DNA of 44,680 bases from Candidatus Ruminococcus intestinipullorum (GTDB taxonomy: Bacteria; Bacillota; Clostridia; Lachnospirales; Lachnospiraceae): NCBI GenBank assembly GCA_018883985.1, contig JAHLFA010000072.1:1-44680 (forward strand), in the 5' to 3' direction. Shown here piece after piece: positions 39,250-44,680 of this stretch. The position numbers and the translations under genes were made by a program. Within the stretch, counting starts at the first letter, position 1. Every line of letters begins with the position of its first letter. The notes beneath the pieces are model-generated. The model was not told the origin of the DNA, made no database searches, and saw nothing but the letters and a program-made list of their open reading frames with translations.

Positions 39250-40443
39250 ATGAGTCCTAAAATGAATATGGGAATTGTTTATGAAAACAATTTAGATACG
39301 GATAAGTTTGCCAGAATGTTTAATAATAAGGCTCAGAGCTACAAATTTTATTGGTTCGAGGCAATTTTGAATTTGACTATGGAGACGGATGAGGATTTGT
39401 CATTTGAAGATGTAATTGATGAAATGATATGTGAAGCATGGCACACTGTTACTCATTATCATTTGCGTCTTGGCCCTACAGTTAATGGAAATGCAGAAAA
39501 CTTTTTAGAGCATGCCATAAATACCTTAAATCATTTTTCAAAGGATGTTTTACAGAATCCGTCGAAAGAAGAACTGAAGGCTGCAATAAGAGACTGTAAA
39601 AATGAACTTAAGAAAGATAAAACTCGTTTGACAGACTATGTGCCGTACAAATTACTTTATCCATTTTTTGATACAGAAGGAATGGAGGAAGGTCTTTCTT
39701 ATATAAAGAATGATAAGCATAGACGATTGATTGCTTACATGGAAAAACTAACGGGGAATGAAAATATCTTATACACAATAATTGATGGGGTAGGGCTACA
39801 GAAAAGAATACGCTTGAATGCGTATTGGCGTAAGCTCTTAATAAAAAACTATTCAGTTATTCGAAGCTGGGTGCAATATAATAAAGCTCAATTTCTTCAA
39901 GACCGAAATCCAGGTGTACCAGGAATTATATATAAAATATGTCCGGAAAACGAGGATCAAAGAAAACTAGATCAAGCAAGAGCCTTGTGGAGAGCAACAG
40001 TGGATATTACGAAAAGACCAATCCGAGAAATATATACAGGTAGAGAAATTGGATTGGATGTGTTATCCATTGATCATTTTGTTCCGCGTTCATATATATC
40101 AAATGATGAATTGTGGAATTTGACACCTATGAGTAAATCGTTGAATTCTAGTAAAAACAATAGATTGCCATCGTGGGATGAATATTTTGAGCCGTTTGCA
40201 CATTATCAATATTATTTGTATAGTCTTGTTTTTCCGGAAGATGAATCTAAAAAATCGGCGTTCTTGATTGATAAATTTGAAAAGTGTCGCAAGAACAATG
40301 TAAATGCAATATGGGCATCAGAAGCATTGTATATACCAGGAAATACAAAAACTCAATTTGTTAATATTTTGAGTCATAACTTGAAGCCAATATATGAATC
40401 TGCACAGATGCAAGGATATGATATCTGGAATATGAAGGTGTAA
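39250..40443 (+). CDS. HNH endonuclease-like protein
   Basis: SIDHFVPRSYISNDELWNLTPMSKSLNSSKNNRLP (DH...N...N HNH pattern). Confidence 0.75.
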   Translation: MSPKMNMGIVYENNLDTDKFARMFNNKAQSYKFYWFEAILNLTMETDEDLSFEDVIDEMICEAWHTVTHYHLRLGPTVNGNAENFLEHAINTLNHFSKDVLQNPSKEELKAAIRDCKNELKKDKTRLTDYVPYKLLYPFFDTEGMEEGLSYIKNDKHRRLIAYMEKLTGNENILYTIIDGVGLQKRIRLNAYWRKLLIKNYSVIRSWVQYNKAQFLQDRNPGVPGIIYKICPENEDQRKLDQARALWRATVDITKRPIREIYTGREIGLDVLSIDHFVPRSYISNDELWNLTPMSKSLNSSKNNRLPSWDEYFEPFAHYQYYLYSLVFPEDESKKSAFLIDKFEKCRKNNVNAIWASEALYIPGNTKTQFVNILSHNLKPIYESAQMQGYDIWNMKV

Positions 40444-40445
40444 AC

Positions 40446-41054
40446 ATGAATAATGATTCTATTGAATACTATGAAAAAAATGCAGACGAGTTTGTGCTTT
40501 TGACAGTAAATGCAGATGTAAGTAGTCTTTATAAAGAGTTTGAAGGGCATATTAAAAGAGGATGCCGCATTCTGGATCTGGGTTGTGGAAGCGGGAGAGA
40601 CAGTAAGTATTTTGCAGAACAAGGATATGATGTCGTTGCAGTTGATCCATCACCAGCAATGTGCGAGAAGACAAGAACGTTATCCGGCGTTGTTACATAC
40701 ATTCAGCGAGCTGAAGAATTGGAGTTTGAAAATGAATTTGATGCAGTGTGGGCATGTGCTTCATTGCTGCATGTTTCAAGAGAAAATCAGAGGAAAGCTC
40801 TTATCAAAATTTGTAAATCGCTTAAACCAGAAGGGGTTCTTTATTGTTCTTGGAAATATGGAACACAAGATCGAGAGGAGAAGGGGCGTCATTTTACTGA
40901 CTTAACCGAACGTGAGTTACAAGCTCTTTTGTCTGATATCTTGAATTATCAATTAATAAAAATGTGGCGAACAGATGACGCTCGACCAGGAAATAAACAA
41001 CAGTGGTTGAATGTACTGTTGAGAAAGGATTGTAATGTCATTAGCAAGAATTAA
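40446..41054 (+). CDS. Class I SAM-dependent methyltransferase
   Basis: RILDLGCGSGRDSKYFAEQGYDVVAVDPSPAM motif I. Confidence 0.9.
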   Translation: MNNDSIEYYEKNADEFVLLTVNADVSSLYKEFEGHIKRGCRILDLGCGSGRDSKYFAEQGYDVVAVDPSPAMCEKTRTLSGVVTYIQRAEELEFENEFDAVWACASLLHVSRENQRKALIKICKSLKPEGVLYCSWKYGTQDREEKGRHFTDLTERELQALLSDILNYQLIKMWRTDDARPGNKQQWLNVLLRKDCNVISKN

Positions 41055-41964
41055 ACAAGTATTAACACATTTAGAAGAGGCAAAAGATGTAGTGTTTCAG
41101 ATTGTTCAAATGAACACGTCAAGGAACGGTGATACCGCTTATATAGTAAGGCCTATTACATTTGAACCGATAGATAAAATGAAAAGTTTTTTACTTGAAA
41201 TCCATGATAAATATTTGGATAGTAAAAAAGGATTGGACAAAATGTTTTCGGCATGTATTGCGTATGATGGAAGCGCTGATGGAAAAAATGTATATTATTT
41301 AGAAACAGACAATGCATTGATTCAAAAAGAATATGATTTGCTATTGGAGGCTTTGGCGGCACCAGCAGTGGAACAAGACCCGCTTTTAATGAAAGCGATT
41401 GCTTCAATGATTACGTTTAGTATTGAAGACGATGGGGAGATACTTCCTGTAAAATTGATTTCTATGCAAAATCCAATCACAACTTTAAAACATAAATTCT
41501 TTTGTAATAAAGGAAGGTTTGAAGAGTTTTCTGAAAAAGTTTTGAATTTGCGAACATCTATAGATGTTATTATCGTCGGAGATAAAGTATATTTTCTTAC
41601 AATGGCAGGTGAGAAGCTTTTCAATATGGAAAGAGCATACAAAAAACTTTGTGCAGATTATGTTGTTGCCATTAAAGATAGTGGAATTATTGTAAATGTG
41701 GATGGGTTTACTGATGTAGCACTTCATGGCCATAACCCTAGAAGATTTGTGGCTTACAATAAGAAGAATTTGGAACAGCTCCAAAATAGTAGTACTAGAG
41801 AGAGAATTGCAAAGCTGTTTTCAGTAAAATTAACGGATGGGAAATTGGATGCGACTGATCCTAAGGATGCAGAAAGAATTGTAAAGATTCTATGCAATAA
41901 AGGGATGACAGATCCGTTTAGAGAAGAAGCAATGGAAGTATCTGGTGCGAGAAAATGGAGCTGA
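41035..41964 (+). CDS. KwaB-like (DUF4868) protein
   Basis: VYFLTMAGEKLFNMERAYKKL and overall 309-aa DUF4868-type architecture recognised by eye; paired with a membrane protein gene. Confidence 0.7.
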   Translation: MSLARIKQVLTHLEEAKDVVFQIVQMNTSRNGDTAYIVRPITFEPIDKMKSFLLEIHDKYLDSKKGLDKMFSACIAYDGSADGKNVYYLETDNALIQKEYDLLLEALAAPAVEQDPLLMKAIASMITFSIEDDGEILPVKLISMQNPITTLKHKFFCNKGRFEEFSEKVLNLRTSIDVIIVGDKVYFLTMAGEKLFNMERAYKKLCADYVVAIKDSGIIVNVDGFTDVALHGHNPRRFVAYNKKNLEQLQNSSTRERIAKLFSVKLTDGKLDATDPKDAERIVKILCNKGMTDPFREEAMEVSGARKWS

Positions 41965-41977
41965 GTTAGGAGTGTAA

Positions 41978-42529
41978 ATGTCTTTCATATTTTCGTGTAC
42001 AATGTTTTTCCTTTCATTTACACCACTTTGGCTTTCAATAGTTTTCATTGATGCAGTAAGTATTTGGACTAATCAATACTGTATTTGGACTGAAATTATA
42101 AGTATATGCTGTATTGTCGTGGGGTTTTTTATTAGTGGTATTATGTTGCATCATTATTTGCAACATGGTTTAGTAAATGGAAATAGAAAGTATACAGTGT
42201 TAAAGGCAAACGAGGAAAAGACAATTTCTGTAGAATTTATTTTGTCTTATGTAATGCCTTTGTTTGCGTTTGATTTCAAGAATTGGCAGCAAACAATACT
42301 GTTTTTACATATTTTTTTGATATTAGGGTGGTTAAGCGTAAAACATAATCATTTTAGCAATAATGTTGTATTAGAAGCATTAGGATATCGTGTGTTCCAC
42401 TGCGTTCTAGACAGTGAAGACCGTAAGCAACTAGACGTAAATGTAATTACTAAAGATAACATGGTATTGTCTCTTCAGGAAGAAGTGACAATAGAATTTG
42501 TAAATAATGACTTTGCTATAACTAGATAG
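41978..42529 (+). CDS. Multi-TM membrane protein, candidate KwaA-like partner
   Basis: About four hydrophobic segments in 183 aa, 13 nt after the KwaB-like gene. Confidence 0.5.
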   Translation: MSFIFSCTMFFLSFTPLWLSIVFIDAVSIWTNQYCIWTEIISICCIVVGFFISGIMLHHYLQHGLVNGNRKYTVLKANEEKTISVEFILSYVMPLFAFDFKNWQQTILFLHIFLILGWLSVKHNHFSNNVVLEALGYRVFHCVLDSEDRKQLDVNVITKDNMVLSLQEEVTIEFVNNDFAITR

Positions 42530-42565
42530 TTATATTAGAAAATGTTCAATTATAGGTATAAAAAT

Positions 42566-44140
42566 ATGAGAGTATTAATGCTTGGCAATAGTTTTACTTT
42601 TGCAAACAACATGCCAGAAACCCTGGCCAACTTAATAGATGGCGAAGTGGTCCAGCATACCCGCGGTGGAGCACGTCTGGCCGAGCAGTTGAATCCTGAC
42701 ACCAAGATGGGAGGAATGACACAGGCAGCGCTGCAGAATGAAAAGTGGGATTATGTGATTCTTCAGGAGATGAGCAACGGCCCGATCACTTCCAGGGAAA
42801 GCTTCCTGAATAACACGGCACTGTTGTGTGAGCAGATTCGTGCTAATGGTGCAGTTCCGGTTTTGTATGCTACTTGGGCCTACAAAAGGGGAGGCAAGCA
42901 GTTGGAATCTTTTGGTATGGATTATGATGAAATGTATCAGAAGATGTATGATGCTTATCATGAGGCTGCCAATCAGAACGAAGCATTGATTGCGGATATA
43001 GGCAAGCGCTTCTATGAGGAAGCTGATAAGCAGGATATCTTTGCTGAGGATGGCTGCCATCCAAATGAGCTTGGTTCCAGGCTTGCAGCGCAGGTGATTG
43101 CTGATGTTATCTTAGCTGATCAGGCAACCAAAACAGAAATAGTGATTGAACCAAAGGCAGAGGACAACGATACAAGACTTCGAATCCTGTATCTTTATCA
43201 GATGCTTCTGACCCAGACCGATGAGGATCATACCCTGTCTACAAAGCAGATCACTGACCGTATGATGGAGCAGCACAATATTCTTGTGCATAGAACCACC
43301 GTGCCAAAGGATATTGATTTGCTTCGTGCAGCTGGTTTTGAAATTATTGGAGAGCGTAAGCGTGCCTGGGAATACTACCTGGCAGACCGCAAGTTCTCTG
43401 TGCCGGAGTTAAAGCTCTTGATCGATGCGGTACAGTCTTCAAAGTTCATTACAGAAAAGAAGAGTGAGAGTCTGATTGAAAAACTGATCTCTTTGACCAG
43501 CGAGACCAACGCAGATAAGTTAAAGAGATCTGTGCATATCACTGGTCGTGTGAAGTCAGAGAATGAAAAGGGCTATTACATAGTGGATGCCATCAATGAG
43601 GCTATCAATGCCGGCGTGAAGATTTCCTTCTATTATTTTGAACTCAATGGTAAGAAGAAGGAAGTGCTCAGGAACGATGGGAAACCATATACAGTCAGTC
43701 CATTTGATCTGATCTGGGATGGCGACTATTATTATCTGACCGGTTACTGTGATGAGAGGGAGGCTGTTCGCACCTATCGAGTAGACCGCATCAAGAAGCA
43801 ACCTGAGTTGCTGAAGGAGAAGGCTGTTAAGAAGCCAAAGGGCTATGATGTATCCAAATATACAACAGAAGTCTTCCGAATGTTCTCTACTGATGAAGCA
43901 GTTGACGTGACCTTGCTCTGTGACAACCGCTGTATGAAGTCTGTGGTAGATAAGTTCGGTATGAAGATCAAGACTCGCAGTGTTGGGGAGGAGCAGTTCC
44001 GGATAACGGTTAAGGTCTGTGCAGGTCCTACATTTTATCGCTGGGTATTTGGAGCCGGTGGGAAAATCGTGATCGAGAGTCCAATTGAAACACGTAATGA
44101 ATATAGAGAAATGCTTCAAAAGGCACTTAATCAACTATAG
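42566..44140 (+). CDS. SGNH-hydrolase domain fused to WYL-domain regulator
   Basis: N-term MRVLMLGNSFTFANNMPETL...DYVILQEMS...DGCHPNELGSRLAA (SGNH). C-term wHTH TLSTKQITDRM...HRTTVPKDIDLLRAAGF and SPFDLIWDGDYYYLTGY (WYL). Confidence 0.8.
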   Translation: MRVLMLGNSFTFANNMPETLANLIDGEVVQHTRGGARLAEQLNPDTKMGGMTQAALQNEKWDYVILQEMSNGPITSRESFLNNTALLCEQIRANGAVPVLYATWAYKRGGKQLESFGMDYDEMYQKMYDAYHEAANQNEALIADIGKRFYEEADKQDIFAEDGCHPNELGSRLAAQVIADVILADQATKTEIVIEPKAEDNDTRLRILYLYQMLLTQTDEDHTLSTKQITDRMMEQHNILVHRTTVPKDIDLLRAAGFEIIGERKRAWEYYLADRKFSVPELKLLIDAVQSSKFITEKKSESLIEKLISLTSETNADKLKRSVHITGRVKSENEKGYYIVDAINEAINAGVKISFYYFELNGKKKEVLRNDGKPYTVSPFDLIWDGDYYYLTGYCDEREAVRTYRVDRIKKQPELLKEKAVKKPKGYDVSKYTTEVFRMFSTDEAVDVTLLCDNRCMKSVVDKFGMKIKTRSVGEEQFRITVKVCAGPTFYRWVFGAGGKIVIESPIETRNEYREMLQKALNQL

Positions 44141-44207
44141 AAAGTAGGAGAAAATTAGAGAAGTATCTAGATATTAGGCATGTGCCTTCGCATATCTGAA
44201 AATAATT

Positions 44208-44310
44208 ATTCGAATAAAATCGAGTCGGGACAAACCGAATAAGAATTGAAAAAACACAAAAACATGTTATAATATATTCGAACAAAACCGAGTCGGAGGT
44301 GACCGAATAA
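44208..44310. repeat. Two imperfect 35-nt direct repeats bracketing the promoter
   Basis: 44208-44242 attcgaataaaatcgagtcgggacaaaccgaataa and 44276-44310 attcgaacaaaaccgagtcggaggtgaccgaataa (28/35 identical by my alignment). Confidence 0.75.
44246..44273 (+). promoter_or_regulatory. Promoter of the truncated AAA ATPase gene
   Basis: TTGAAA (44246-44251), 16 nt, TATAAT (44268-44273), flanked by two 35-nt direct repeats. Confidence 0.6.
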
Positions 44311-44311
44311 A

Positions 44312-44648
44312 ATGAAATTCATTGGGAGAAAGGAACAGCTGAGAAAGCTTAATCGAGCAATTGCCAACACTAATAAAGAGGAAGCGATGCAAACCGTCTT
44401 GATCTATGGTCGAAGACGGGTGGGAAAAAGTGAGCTGGTGAAGCAGCTTCTCAAAAGTACAACGTGCCAAAGCATTTATTATGAGTGCAAGCAGGTGGCA
44501 GAAGAAAGCAACACACAGGGAATCTGCAATATTTTATCGGAAGAGTTACATCTTCCAAAACTTGGATATCAATCCATAGAGGAGGTTCTTGAGTACATCT
44601 TTCAAAGATCATGCGAAGAGAATATGATTTTTGTTCTGGATGAATATC
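44312..44648 (+). CDS. AAA ATPase (archaeal-type/DUF234-like), 3'-truncated; genuine sequence ends near 44648
   Basis: MKFIGRKEQLRKLNRAI...TVLIYGRRRVGKSELVKQLL Walker A ... MIFVLDEYP Walker B, then adapter sequence. Confidence 0.85.
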
Positions 44649-44680
44649 CTGTCTCTTATACACATCTCCGAGCCCACGAG
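44649..44680 (+). other. Illumina Nextera transposase adapter contamination
   Basis: CTGTCTCTTATACACATCTCCGAGCCCACGAG matches the Nextera mosaic end + read-through adapter; it translates as the known artefact VSYTHLRAHE. Confidence 0.97.

Noticed and set aside
44451-44663. Minus-strand ORF starting MYKRQDIHPEQ
   Set aside because: Its start lies in Nextera adapter sequence and it is antisense to the AAA ATPase; artefact.
1-44680. CRISPR arrays, rRNA or tRNA genes
   Set aside because: No regularly spaced repeats and no recognisable rRNA/tRNA sequences seen on either strand by eye.

Overview
The window looks like a Clostridia/Lachnospiraceae contig with four parts. (1) 1-6395: a fructan-type catabolic operon with a sugar ABC transporter, a GH91 inulin fructotransferase / difructose-anhydride-III hydrolase family protein, a GH32 enzyme and a PfkB fructokinase. 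It looks like a DFA-III or inulin-oligosaccharide utilization locus. (2) ~7060-16420: a degraded Tn1549-like ICE backbone. At least three genes are in-frame internal-deletion chimeras (ParB::SpaA pilin, TopoIII::LtrC/ArdC-like, relaxase missing its core), and topoisomerase III carries an in-frame amber stop. (3) ~16550-42530: an AT-rich, tightly packed defense island. It starts with an HTH gene that has a strong promoter and operator. Next come a NERD-UvrD helicase, an AddB-like Fe-S protein, and a helicase/ATPase module whose order and sizes resemble DpdE-F-G-H (or haloarchaeal PbeABCD). A complete dndB-C-D-E-A phosphorothioation cassette follows, transcribed from a promoter embedded in a 36-bp perfect palindrome, and then an HNH nuclease, a methyltransferase and a Kiwa-like KwaB + membrane protein pair. 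(4) 42.5 kb to the end: an SGNH-hydrolase::WYL regulator fusion and a truncated AAA ATPase. The last 32 nt are Illumina Nextera adapter, not biology. The best candidate for an undescribed system is the hybrid of Dnd modification with a Dpd/Pbe-like restriction module and a rewired AddAB-like helicase pair, in place of the usual DndFGH. Domain calls come from motif recognition by eye; no searches were run.
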